Positions 1 to 6,904 of a stretch of 34,811 nucleotides of DNA are shown one piece after another. The DNA is from Streptomyces scabichelini (GTDB taxonomy: Bacteria > Actinomycetota > Actinomycetes > Streptomycetales > Streptomycetaceae). Location: the NCBI RefSeq assembly GCF_011045015.1, contig NZ_JAAKZY010000104.1:1-34811 (forward strand), read 5' to 3'. How positions within the stretch are numbered: position 1 is the first letter of the stretch; each line of letters opens with the position of its first letter. The notes under the pieces were generated by a model that had not been told where the DNA came from, made no database searches, and worked only from the letters and a program-made list of their open reading frames with translations. The translations under genes were made by a program, and so were the position numbers.

Positions 1-55
1 TCCCATCCCCGGGGCTCTGCCCCGGGGATGGGACGGGTAGGGGCGGCGGGGGCGA
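1..55 (-). terminator. GC hairpin plus conserved tract downstream of ureF
   Basis: Positions 1-14 and 20-33 are perfect 14-base inverted repeats around a 5-base loop. Read on the minus strand, the hairpin follows the ureF stop (90-92) after a pyrimidine-rich tract at 34-55. The same tract, with a different hairpin, follows the ROK gene at the other end of the window (34763-34811). A GC hairpin without a U-run is a usual form of terminator or 3'-end stabiliser in Streptomyces. It sits where ureG would be expected to follow closely, so it may separate ureF from the remaining accessory genes, which lie outside the window. Confidence 0.6.
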
Positions 56-89
56 CCGCATCCATCGGCGGCTCCGCCGCGGGCCCCTC

Positions 90-764
90 CTACGACGCGA
101 ACAGCCGCACGGGCCAAGCCGCATGCACCTCCGCACTGATCTCCAGCAGCGGAGCGGAAGCCGCGGGCAGTGCGTCGACCCCATCGTCTACGGCACACCG
201 CGCAGCCTCCACAGCCTGATCAGCGACACGATCCAGGTCCGGGGCCAGCCGAGCCAACACCCCGGTGGCATCAAAGGGGTCAAGGCTGAGCAACCGCACC
301 GTCGCGGTGGCCGGCCCGCTGACGCTCTCGTACGCGGAGCAGTACGCGGCATCCACCGCCCCGAGCCCCGCGGCCCGAGCGACCACCCCGAGGACGACCG
401 GCTGATGGGCCCCCTTGGGAAACTCCCGCGCCAGCGCGTCGAGTTCGGCGGACGGCCACGTCGCCCGAGCCGCCCGCATCAGCTGCCGCCCGAGCTTCCG
501 CGCGGCGACCCGCAGCGCGAGCGACGGCGTGCGCGCGTCCGCGGCTGCGTCCAGGGTGACCGGATCAAGCCCGAGGGCGCCGGCCGCGGCCAGCGACGCC
601 GACACCAGCCCCGCCGTGTGCAGCCGCCCCCGGCAGAACTCCTCCAGACTCCCCGCCCCAGTGATCCGCCCGGCCTTGACGGCAGCCTCGGCCCCGCCGG
701 AGTGGGCGTGTCCACCGGCGGGGAAGCGGCCATCGGCCAGAACGAGAAGCGCGGCTCGGGACAT
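90..764 (-). CDS. ureF: Urease accessory protein UreF
   Basis: The 224-residue product is the UreF subunit of the UreD-UreF-UreG chaperone that loads nickel into the urease apoenzyme in the cytoplasm. It opens with MSRAALLVLADGRFPAGGHA, matching the UreF N-terminal pattern of a short hydrophobic strand, an F-P-x-G-(G/S)-(H/F)-x-H-S-x-G motif and a helical bundle. The length fits the family (about 220-230). The ATG at 764 is chosen because it lies 11 bases after the ureC stop with a GAGGGGC ribosome site; the reading frame stays open upstream but only as a shadow of ureC. It is the last urease gene visible; ureG and ureD should lie to the left, outside the window. Confidence 0.9.
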   Translation of the reverse strand: MSRAALLVLADGRFPAGGHAHSGGAEAAVKAGRITGAGSLEEFCRGRLHTAGLVSASLAAAGALGLDPVTLDAAADARTPSLALRVAARKLGRQLMRAARATWPSAELDALAREFPKGAHQPVVLGVVARAAGLGAVDAAYCSAYESVSGPATATVRLLSLDPFDATGVLARLAPDLDRVADQAVEAARCAVDDGVDALPAASAPLLEISAEVHAAWPVRLFAS

Positions 765-775
765 GATGACGCCCC

Positions 776-2497
776 TCAGAAGAGGAAGTACCGCTGGGCC
801 ATGGGCAGTTCGGCGGCCGGCGTGGCCTCGACCAGTTCCCCGTCGATGTGCACGGCGAAGCTGTCCGGATCGATCCGCACCTGAGGCCGCGCGGCGTTCT
901 CCCGCATGTCCGCCTTGGTCACCCCACGCGTCGACTCGATCGCCATGAACCGCTTCCCGAGCCCGAGCCGCTCCGGCAGCCCGTCCTCGATCGCGAGCGG
1001 CGCCACGAAGTTGAAGGAGTTGGACGCGGGGGCCCGGCCGATCGCCCCGAACATCGGCCGGGGCAGGATCGGCTGCGGCGTCGGAATGGACGCGTTGGCG
1101 TCGCCCATCTGCGCGTACGCGATCTGCCCGCCCTTGACGACGAGATGCGGCTTGACCCCGAAGAAGGCGGGCTCCCACAGGACGAGGTCGGCGAGCTTGC
1201 CGGTCTCGACGGAGCCGATCTCGCGGGCGAGCCCCTGCGCGAGGGCCGGATTGATCGTGTACTTGGCGACATAGCGACGTACACGATGGTTGTCCGCGCG
1301 TCCGTCCCCGGGCAGCGCGCCCCGGCGCCCTTTCATGACGTGCGCGGTCTGCCACGTACGCATGATGACCTCGCCCACCCGCCCCATGGCCTGGGAGTCG
1401 GACGAGATGATCGAGATGGCGCCGAGGTCGTGCAGTATGTCCTCGGCCCCGATGGTGGAGGGCCGGATCCGGGACTCGGCGAAGGCCAGATCCTCGGGCA
1501 CGGACGGGTTGAGGTGGTGGCACACCATCAGCATGTCGAGGTGTTCCTCGGCGGTGTTGACGGTGTAGGGCCGGGTCGGGTTGGTGGAGCTGGGCAGGAC
1601 GTGCGGCTCGGAGACCACGCTCATGATGTCCGGCGCGTGTCCGCCACCGGCACCCTCCGTGTGGTACGCGTGGATGCCGCGCCCGCCGATCGCGGCGAGC
1701 GTGTCGCCGACGAACCCGGCCTCGTTGAGCGTGTCCGTGTGGATGGCGATCTGGATGCCGGTCCGGTCGGCGACGGTCAGCGCGGCGTCGATCACGGCGG
1801 GCGTGGAGCCCCAGTCCTCGTGCAGCTTGAGACCGAGCGCCCCGCCGCGGATCTGCGACAGCATCGCCTCGTGCGAGACGGTGTTGCCCTTGCCGAGCAG
1901 ACCGAAGTTGAGCGGGTACTCCTCCATCGCCTCCAGCATCCGCGCCAGATGCCAGGGGCCGGGCGTCACGGTGGTGGCCTTGGAGCCCTCGGCCGGACCC
2001 GTGCCGCCGCCGACAAGGGTCGTGATGCCCGAGGCCAGCGCCTCGTCGGCGATCTGCGGACAGATCAGATGTACGTGCGCATCGATCGCCCCCGCCGTCA
2101 GAATCCGCCCGTTGCCCGCGATGATCTCCGTCTCCGGCCCGATGACGAGATCCGGGTGCACCCCGTCCATCGTGTCCGGGTTGCCCGCCTTGCCGATACC
2201 GGTGATCCGGCCGTCGCGGATGCCGACGTCGGCCTTGACGATCCCCCAGTGGTCGACGATCACGGCGCCGGTGATGACGGTGTCCGGAGTGCCGTCTGCG
2301 CGCGTAGCACGCGACTGGCCCATGGATTCGCGGATGACCTTGCCGCCGCCGAACACCGCCTCGTCACCGGCGAGTCCGGGCCCGCCGGAACGATCCTCCT
2401 CGATCTCCACCAGCAGATCGGTGTCGGCGAGCCGGATCCGGTCGCCGGTGGTGGGGCCGAACAGATCGGCGTACGCGGCACGCGAGAGCTCAGCCAT
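776..2497 (-). CDS. ureC: Urease alpha subunit (catalytic)
   Basis: The 573-residue alpha subunit hydrolyses urea to ammonia and carbamate. All active-site residues are visible: the nickel-binding HVH pair at 141/143, the lysine that is carbamylated (K224, in GLKLHEDWG), H226 beside it, H253 (AIHTDT), H279 (AYHTEGAGGGH), the flap Cys326-His327 (MVCHHLNP) and D367 (SSDSQAMGR). The enzyme should therefore be active. The start is the ATG at 2497, because GGAGG lies 8 bases upstream and homologues begin MAELSRxxYADLFGPTTGD; an upstream in-frame GTG would add 14 unrelated residues. It overlaps the ureB stop by 8 bases, which suggests translational coupling. Confidence 0.97.
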   Translation of the reverse strand: MAELSRAAYADLFGPTTGDRIRLADTDLLVEIEEDRSGGPGLAGDEAVFGGGKVIRESMGQSRATRADGTPDTVITGAVIVDHWGIVKADVGIRDGRITGIGKAGNPDTMDGVHPDLVIGPETEIIAGNGRILTAGAIDAHVHLICPQIADEALASGITTLVGGGTGPAEGSKATTVTPGPWHLARMLEAMEEYPLNFGLLGKGNTVSHEAMLSQIRGGALGLKLHEDWGSTPAVIDAALTVADRTGIQIAIHTDTLNEAGFVGDTLAAIGGRGIHAYHTEGAGGGHAPDIMSVVSEPHVLPSSTNPTRPYTVNTAEEHLDMLMVCHHLNPSVPEDLAFAESRIRPSTIGAEDILHDLGAISIISSDSQAMGRVGEVIMRTWQTAHVMKGRRGALPGDGRADNHRVRRYVAKYTINPALAQGLAREIGSVETGKLADLVLWEPAFFGVKPHLVVKGGQIAYAQMGDANASIPTPQPILPRPMFGAIGRAPASNSFNFVAPLAIEDGLPERLGLGKRFMAIESTRGVTKADMRENAARPQVRIDPDSFAVHIDGELVEATPAAELPMAQRYFLF

Positions 2498-2801
2498 CGA
2501 GGGCACCTCCGGTCTCACCGCGCAGTCCGGGCACGACACGGGCGCCGGTGAGCGGAACGAGTTCGACGTCGACGGGGATCCCCGGCTCGAAGCGCACGGC
2601 CGTGCCGGCGGCGACGTTGAGGCGCTTGCCGCGCGCGGCGGCGCGGTCGAAGTCCAGACCGGGGTTGGCCTCGGCGAAGTGGTAGTGGGAGCCGACCTGG
2701 ACGGGCCGGTCGGCGGCGTTGAGGACGGTGAGCCGGGTGACCTCGCGGCCTTCGTTGAAGGCGACGGGTCCGTCGGCGAACAGGATCTCTCCGGGAATCA
2801 T
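2490..2801 (-). CDS. ureB: Urease beta subunit
   Basis: The 103-residue beta subunit is a structural part of the (alpha-beta-gamma)3 urease. The N-terminus MIPGEILFADGPVAFNEGRE and the central motif VQVGSHYHFAEANPGLDFDR are diagnostic of UreB. The length is typical of bacterial enzymes with separate gamma and beta chains, so this is not the fused type. A GGGGGAGCGG ribosome site lies just ahead of the ATG, 16 bases after the ureA stop. The 3' end overlaps the ureC start. Confidence 0.96.
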   Translation of the reverse strand: MIPGEILFADGPVAFNEGREVTRLTVLNAADRPVQVGSHYHFAEANPGLDFDRAAARGKRLNVAAGTAVRFEPGIPVDVELVPLTGARVVPGLRGETGGALDG

Positions 2802-2817
2802 GGCTGCCGCTCCCCCG

Positions 2818-3120
2818 TCAGACGATCGGGTCGTGGACGGTGACGAGCTTGGTGCCGTCCGGGAAGGTGGCCTCCACCTGGACGTCGTGGATCATCTCGG
2901 GGATGCCCTCCATGACGTCCTCGCGGGTGAGGATCTTTCGCCCGGAGGCCATGAGCTCGGCCACGGTACGGCCGTCACGGGCGCCTTCGAGGATGTGCGA
3001 CGTGATGAGCGCGACGGCTTCGGGGTGGTTCAGTTTCAGTCCGCGGGCCCGGCGCTTCTCGGCCACGTCGGCGGCCACATGGATGAGCAGCCTCTCCTGC
3101 TCGTGCGGGGTCAGTTGCAC
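2818..3120 (-). CDS. ureA: Urease gamma subunit
   Basis: The 100-residue gamma subunit contains the family's LTPHEQERLLIHVAADVA opening, the KLNHPEAVALI segment, the VMEGIPEMIHDVQVEATFPD block and the HDPI C-terminus. It is the first gene of the operon. The GTG at 3120 gives the usual 100-residue length and has GAGGTGGG upstream. A second GTG at 3135, with GAGGAT upstream, would add five residues (MRWDA) and cannot be excluded. Expression probably responds to nitrogen supply, because a GlnR-like site lies about 105 bases upstream. Confidence 0.95.
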   Translation of the reverse strand: MQLTPHEQERLLIHVAADVAEKRRARGLKLNHPEAVALITSHILEGARDGRTVAELMASGRKILTREDVMEGIPEMIHDVQVEATFPDGTKLVTVHDPIV

Positions 3121-3217
3121 GGCGTCCCACCTCACATCCTCGCTCCGGACCGTGCGGGGTCCGGTTGCCGCAGCCGCCGGGCAAAATCCCTGGTGGCGTG
3201 GAGGCGCAGGCTAATTG

Positions 3218-3240
3218 GACGGCGTTTCAGCGACGTTAAC
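3218..3240 (-). promoter_or_regulatory. GlnR-like box upstream of ureA
   Basis: Read on the minus strand, GTTAAC (3240-3235), six bases, GAAAC (3228-3224) and a further six bases match the Streptomyces GlnR pattern GTnAC-N6-GAAAC, with an exact second half-site. The site lies 104-120 bases upstream of the ureA start and just after the TetR stop. Urease genes are known GlnR targets in Streptomyces, so position and sequence agree. Whether it activates or represses is not visible. Confidence 0.6.
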
Positions 3241-3254
3241 CAGCCTCCGGCCGC

Positions 3255-3884
3255 TCATGTCCGTGCGTCGGGGTTCCCCATGCTCATCAGGCCCCGCAAC
3301 CCCTCCTGCAACGTCTCCAAGGGGACAGCACCGAATACCGCTGTGTGTGCCACGAAGCCCTGGGCCAAGGAGATCATGGTCCGCGCGACGCTTTCGGCCG
3401 ATACGTCGTCCCGCATCATGCCCGCGTCCTGATAGCCCTGGACGACCTTCATCCACGCCACCCGCACCTTGTCGTAGCCGTCGTTGATGAGCTTCGACAG
3501 CTCTTCGCTGCGCAGGGTCTCCGTCCAGACCTGGAGGATCAGCCGGGGATAGACGGGCCGGCCGTCGTGGATCAACTCGGACCTCGCGCCGAGGACCTTG
3601 CTCATGACCTTCCCCACCAGCACGTCGGGCGGTGGGGGCGGGCTCTGCCCGGCGGCCGCCTCGAAGCCTTCGCGAACCTCCTCCAGCACCTCGCTGACGA
3701 TCGCGACGATCAGCTCCTCCTTGCCGCTGAAGTAGCGGTAGACGGCGCCCGCCGAGAGATCCACCTCCTTCAGCACGTCTTGCATGGACGTGGCGTGGAA
3801 CCCGTTGCGGGCAAAACAGAGGGCCGCGCCGTCGAGGATCTGACGGCGGCGGGCGTCCAGGTGTTCTTGGGATACGCGGGCCAT
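3255..3884 (-). CDS. TetR-family transcriptional regulator
   Basis: The 209-residue protein has a TetR N-terminal domain: residues 9-50 form the three-helix DNA-binding unit, with the recognition helix in LSAGAVYRYFSGKEEL. The C-terminal ligand and dimerisation domain is unassigned. The ATG at 3884 is chosen because a minus-strand -10 (TACGTT, 3897-3892) lies 17 bases from a -35 (TTGTCA, 3920-3915), which puts the transcription start at about 3885. The mRNA is therefore probably leaderless, and no ribosome site is seen. One candidate operator (3896-3915) sits exactly between those promoter boxes, so autorepression is likely. The other lies before the divergent membrane protein, the probable target. 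Confidence 0.9.
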   Translation of the reverse strand: MARVSQEHLDARRRQILDGAALCFARNGFHATSMQDVLKEVDLSAGAVYRYFSGKEELIVAIVSEVLEEVREGFEAAAGQSPPPPPDVLVGKVMSKVLGARSELIHDGRPVYPRLILQVWTETLRSEELSKLINDGYDKVRVAWMKVVQGYQDAGMMRDDVSAESVARTMISLAQGFVAHTAVFGAVPLETLQEGLRGLMSMGNPDART

Positions 3885-3895
3885 GGTGAGAAACG

Positions 3896-3915
3896 TAAAA
3901 CGAACATTCCTTCTT
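3896..3915. promoter_or_regulatory. Candidate TetR operator, copy A
   Basis: A 20-base sequence starting TAAAACGAAC and ending CCTTCTT is repeated at 3954-3973 with two differences, 58 bases apart centre to centre. This copy covers the spacer of the regulator's predicted promoter. Inference: it is the autoregulatory site. Confidence 0.6.
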
Positions 3916-3953
3916 GACAACCCCGCGCACCCGCAGGATGGTGGCACCGCACC

Positions 3954-3976
3954 TAAAACGAACGATCCTTCTTTTT
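3954..3976. promoter_or_regulatory. Candidate TetR operator, copy B
   Basis: This is the second copy of the 20-base repeat. It forms an imperfect palindrome with arms AAAACGAA (3955-3962) and TTCTTTTT (3969-3976), seven of eight positions complementary, around six bases. That is the usual dimension of a TetR operator. It lies 36 bases before the start of the membrane-protein gene. Confidence 0.6.
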
Positions 3977-4011
3977 GACTTCAGGGGAACAGAAAGGAAC
4001 CGGGAGGAACC

Positions 4012-5034
4012 ATGTCCGCTACCTCGACCACAGCCACTGGCACAGGACCACGGCCGGCGCAGGGCCGCCGTATCGTCGCCGTCATCGTGCTCGTCCCCGC
4101 CCTGGTCGCCCTCGCACTGTGGGCGTTCGCCTGGCCCGCGTCCCGTACCGCGCCGCACGATCTGCCGCTCGGCGTGGCGGGTCCCGCCACCGCGACGGCC
4201 CAGGTGCAGCAGCAGCTCGAAAAGCGTGAGGGCGCCTTCGACGTCCATCGCTACGCCGACGAGAGTGCCGCTCGGGACGCCATCGAGGACCGGACCGTAT
4301 ACGGAGCGGTCGTCGTCACCGAGCAGGGGCCGAAGCTGCTCACCGCTTCGGCCGCGGGTCCGGTCGTCGCCCAGATGCTCCAGCAGTCGGTGACGCAACA
4401 GGCGGGCGGCGCCCAGGTGCAGACCGTCGATGTGGTGCCGGCCCCCGCCGACGATCCGCGCGGGGCGGCGCTGAATTCGAGCGTGCTTCCGCTGGCGCTG
4501 GCCGGAGTCGCGGCGGGAGCCGTGGTGACCCTGCTGGGACTGCGCGGCTGGCGCGCGGTCGTGGCGCTGATCGGCGCCGCTGTGCTCGTCGGTCTGGCGG
4601 CCGCCGCGATCGCCGACAGCTGGCTGGGCGTGCTCGCCGGGAACTGGTGGGCCGAGGCCGCCGGTTTCGGCCTGTCGACGCTGGCGGTGAGTGCCGCCGT
4701 CGCGGGCATCGCCGCTCTGCTCGGCCGGGCGGGTATCGGCCTCGGCGCGCTGGTGGTCGTACTGCTCGGCAATCCGTTCTCCGGTGCGAGCTCGGCTCCC
4801 GAGATGCTGCCCGAGCCGGTCGGCGTGATCGGCCAGTGGCTGCCGCCGGGGGCGGGCGCCTCACTGCTGCGCTCGGTCTCGTTCTTCGACGGAGCCGCCG
4901 CGGCCGGTCCCGCGCTCACGCTGACCTGGTGGGCGGCGCTCGGCCTTGGCGCGGTCCTGCTGGGCAGCGCACTCAAGCGCCCGAGGGCAGCCGCCAGTCC
5001 CGCCGCCGAGCGGAAGCCCGTCCCGGTGGGCTGA
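4012..5034 (+). CDS. YhgE/Pip-like ABC-2 family membrane protein
   Basis: The 340-residue protein has one transmembrane helix near residues 21-42, an extracytoplasmic domain of about 110 residues, and five more hydrophobic helices between about 157 and 322. This topology fits the YhgE/Pip and ABC-2 permease-like superfamily (N-terminal helix, external domain, membrane block). It has no ATPase of its own nearby. GGGAGGAACC precedes the ATG. It is divergent from a TetR gene with two operator copies between them, the usual arrangement for an inducible export or stress-response membrane protein. The substrate is unknown. Confidence 0.7.
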   Translation: MSATSTTATGTGPRPAQGRRIVAVIVLVPALVALALWAFAWPASRTAPHDLPLGVAGPATATAQVQQQLEKREGAFDVHRYADESAARDAIEDRTVYGAVVVTEQGPKLLTASAAGPVVAQMLQQSVTQQAGGAQVQTVDVVPAPADDPRGAALNSSVLPLALAGVAAGAVVTLLGLRGWRAVVALIGAAVLVGLAAAAIADSWLGVLAGNWWAEAAGFGLSTLAVSAAVAGIAALLGRAGIGLGALVVVLLGNPFSGASSAPEMLPEPVGVIGQWLPPGAGASLLRSVSFFDGAAAAGPALTLTWWAALGLGAVLLGSALKRPRAAASPAAERKPVPVG

Positions 5035-5235
5035 CGGTCAGCCGATCACCATCCAGGACCGACCGTGCGTCCCCGCAGTAGCGGACGGGGGCGCACGGTC
5101 TTCTTGCGCGCCTGAAGCACGCGCACTCGAAGCACCACACCATCTTGAGGTGGCGCAGCCTCTCGACGTCCCGCACCCTCTCGAACTGCTCGAAGTGCTC
5201 GAAGTGCCGCACCCCACAAGGCGTTGGGCCCCCGA
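5035..5235. other. Gene-free stretch with short repeats
   Basis: No gene is supported here. It contains three tandem 9-base units (TCGAACTGC, then TCGAAGTGC twice, 5181-5207) and the first copy of a 16-base direct repeat whose partner is at 5241. A toxin partner for the neighbouring antitoxin would be expected on the minus strand here, but no RelE, Doc or PIN-like frame is present. Confidence 0.5.
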
Positions 5236-5256
5236 TTACGAGGCGTTGGGCCCCCG
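5219..5256. repeat. 16-base direct repeat spanning the antitoxin stop codon
   Basis: AGGCGTTGGGCCCCCG occurs at 5219-5234 and 5241-5256, a period of 22 bases. The antitoxin stop (5236-5238, minus strand) lies between the two copies, so its last residues (GPNAS) are encoded by one copy. Confidence 0.85.
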
Positions 5257-5514
5257 GTGCTCCGCCGCGATGCCGAAGCGCTGCTGTTCGCGGGGAGCGG
5301 ACGTGACCTCGCGGACGCTGGAGACGGCGCGGATCACCTGCTCCTCGGCAGGGTCCTGAAGTTCCTCGAGTCGTTGCAGGTCAGCTGCGGAGACAAGGGC
5401 GACAAGGGGCTTCCCGTGCCGCGTCACGACGACGCGCTCATTGCCGTACACCACTCGGTTGATCAGGTCGGCGAGCTCAGCCCTGGCTTGCGTCACCGGA
5501 ATCTCATAGGCCAT
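5236..5514 (-). CDS. Orphan YefM/Phd-family antitoxin
   Basis: The 92-residue product begins MAYEIPVTQARAELADLINR and continues VVVTRHGKPLVALVS, the N-terminal DNA-binding fold of YefM/Phd antitoxins. The remainder should be the toxin-wrapping tail. No toxin gene follows on the same strand, so this is an orphan or a stand-alone regulator. Start choice is uncertain: ATGs at 5514, 5523 and 5526 are all in frame. The family motif favours 5514, while a TACATG box at 5538-5533 would place a leaderless start near 5526. Divergent from the ClpP-like gene, it shares a promoter region with a TGTACA-core palindrome that suits this family. Confidence 0.85.
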   Translation of the reverse strand: MAYEIPVTQARAELADLINRVVYGNERVVVTRHGKPLVALVSAADLQRLEELQDPAEEQVIRAVSSVREVTSAPREQQRFGIAAEHRGPNAS

Positions 5515-5532
5515 GCTCCCCATCATAACGTC

Positions 5533-5561
5533 ATGTACGTCCTGTACATTTTTTACAGGAC
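5533..5561. promoter_or_regulatory. Overlapping inverted repeats with TGTACA core (candidate YefM operator)
   Basis: Two perfect dyads overlap: ATGTAC (5533-5538) with GTACAT (5544-5549), and GTCCTGTA (5539-5546) with TACAGGAC (5554-5561). TGTACA, at 5543-5548, is the core known from the E. coli yefM-yoeB operator. The site lies 20-50 bases before the antitoxin start and 24-50 bases before the ClpP-like start, so one protein could control both directions. As RNA the second dyad also forms a hairpin just ahead of the ribosome site. Confidence 0.65.
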
Positions 5562-5584
5562 CTCACCCGGAGGAGGCGTGTGTC

Positions 5585-6220
5585 ATGACCCGACCGTCCG
5601 CCCGCTACGTCCTGCCCGAGTTCACCGAACGCACGAGCGCGGGGCAGCGGACCATGGATCCGTACTCGAAGCTGCTGGAGGAGCGGATCGTCTTCCTGGG
5701 GACGCAGATCGACGACACGTCGGCGAACGACGTGATGGCGCAGTTCATGCACCTCGAGTACCAGTCGCCGGACCGGGACATCTCGCTGTACATCAACTCC
5801 CCCGGCGGCTCGTTCAGCGCGATGACGGCCATCTACGACACGATGCGGTTCGTCACTTGTGAAGTGGAGACGGTCTGCCTGGGGCAGGCGGGGGCGGCCG
5901 CGGCGGTGCTGCTGTCGGCCGGCGCGCCGGGCAAGCGGTCCGCGCTGCCGGGCGCACGCGTGCTGATCCACCAGCCCTCGCTGCACGAGCCGGTGCAGGG
6001 ACAGACGTCCGATCTCGCCATCCAGGCCGAGGAGTTGATGCGGACCCGCAGGATGCTGGAGGAGATGCTCGCCCGGCACACGGGCCAGACCAAGGAGCGG
6101 ATCAGCGCGGACATCGAGCGGGACAAGATCCTTGAGGCCGAGGAGGCACTGGAGTACGGACTCGTCGACCGGATCATCCCCAGCCGCAAGGCCTCGCCGG
6201 CCGCACCCGGCGCGAGGTGA
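5585..6220 (+). CDS. ClpP-like protease subunit lacking the catalytic serine
   Basis: The 211-residue protein has the full ClpP fold: YINSPGGSFSAMTAIYD (69-85), the active-site helix GQAGAAAAVLLSAG (100-113), RVLIHQPS (125-132) and the EYGLVD end (190-195). In ClpP the helix reads GQAxSMxxxLLxAG; here the nucleophile position is Ala104 (codon GCG at 5894-5896). His129 and the aligned Asp176 remain. It should therefore be proteolytically dead, like the ClpR subunits of cyanobacteria and plastids, and would act only in a mixed ring or as a regulator. GGAGGAGG precedes the ATG. A small gene follows after 7 bases. A sequencing error is unlikely because several codons of the motif differ. Confidence 0.9.
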   Translation: MTRPSARYVLPEFTERTSAGQRTMDPYSKLLEERIVFLGTQIDDTSANDVMAQFMHLEYQSPDRDISLYINSPGGSFSAMTAIYDTMRFVTCEVETVCLGQAGAAAAVLLSAGAPGKRSALPGARVLIHQPSLHEPVQGQTSDLAIQAEELMRTRRMLEEMLARHTGQTKERISADIERDKILEAEEALEYGLVDRIIPSRKASPAAPGAR

Positions 6221-6227
6221 AGGCCGG

Positions 6228-6536
6228 ATGCTCCCACCCGAGTTGCCCCCGCTGCCGGCCCTGACCCGAGCAGAGGGCGAACTGATCGACCGTTATCTGG
6301 AGGTGCTCGATCTCCTCGGCCGGATCAACCCGGCGCACTCCGGGGACACCTATCGCGGACTGCGCGCGGCACAGGCCCTGGTCGCCAAAGCCATCGCGCT
6401 GCGTGACGCACTGACCCTGATGCACCAGCGGGGTGAGCACGAGCTGCACGCCCCGACCCTGACGCGGGCGCTGCGGGTGCTCGACGGCGAACGCCGGGCG
6501 GCCCGCGTCGTCCTGCCGCCCGGCTCCGACGCCTGA
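6228..6536 (+). CDS. Small protein of unknown function, downstream of clpP-like gene
   Basis: The 102-residue product is mainly helical and rich in Leu, Ala and Arg, with no signal peptide or membrane segment. The N-terminal 11 residues are proline-rich (MLPPELPPLPA). I do not recognise the family. The ATG at 6228 lies 7 bases after the ClpP-like stop, with GAGGTGAAGG reaching back over that stop, so the two genes are very likely co-transcribed and coupled. An adaptor or partner of the ClpP-like subunit is possible but only inferred from position. The stop lies in a 20-base tandem duplication (6525-6564). Confidence 0.75.
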   Translation: MLPPELPPLPALTRAEGELIDRYLEVLDLLGRINPAHSGDTYRGLRAAQALVAKAIALRDALTLMHQRGEHELHAPTLTRALRVLDGERRAARVVLPPGSDA

Positions 6537-6564
6537 CGCACACATCCGACGGCTGACGCACACA
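6525..6564. repeat. 20-base tandem duplication over a stop codon
   Basis: Two adjacent 20-base units, 6525-6544 and 6545-6564, differ at a single base. Each begins TCCGAC and ends CTGACGCACACA. The stop of the small gene (6534-6536) is in the first unit. Confidence 0.9.
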
Positions 6565-6904
6565 GACCGGCCCGGGAGCCCCGCAGGCAGCTGACGAGGC
6601 GTCCGGGCAAGGTTTGAAACCGACCAAATGATGTACCCCCGATTGATGTAGTCGGGCAACCGTTCAAAGGCCCAGAGGAGTTGCGCAACCCGCCTACTCT
6701 CACGCCGGAATCGGACATTCCGGTGCAGGTGCGAGGCTCCCGACCCCCTCGACAGCCGTTCGAAAACAGACCTGTCCACCCGAACGGGTGAGTGGTGAGT
6801 AACCCCACAAATCACCGATTCCGCTCGGACTTTCTCACATTCATGCGTCAAGATCCCTTCCGACGACAAGCCCCCGCCGCAGCGGCGGGGCGGTCCGGGC
6901 GGAC
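6565..6904. other. Gene-free, dyad-rich leader or promoter region
   Basis: No gene is supported over about 340 bases. There are several perfect inverted repeats: TTTGAA/TTCAAA (6613-6618, 6663-6668) enclosing CCCGA/TCGGG (6638-6642, 6652-6656); the palindrome GTTGCGCAAC (6680-6689); CCGGAAT/ATTCCGG (6705-6711, 6717-6723); CCGTTCG/CGAACGG (6756-6762, 6781-6787); and a GC hairpin at 6872-6890. The stretch presumably holds the promoter of the riboswitch-controlled hydrolase, but no -10/-35 pair is convincing. Confidence 0.5.

Noticed and set aside
848..2551. Long open frame on the plus strand opposite ureC, with similar frames opposite bioF, bioB, the FtsX permease, purB and the ABC genes
   Set aside because: These mirror the third-position GC bias of real genes on the other strand. 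They have no recognisable domains and are Arg- or Pro-rich.
5035..5235. A toxin gene for the YefM-like antitoxin
   Set aside because: The minus-strand frames here are short, repeat-derived and do not resemble RelE, YoeB, Doc or PIN toxins.
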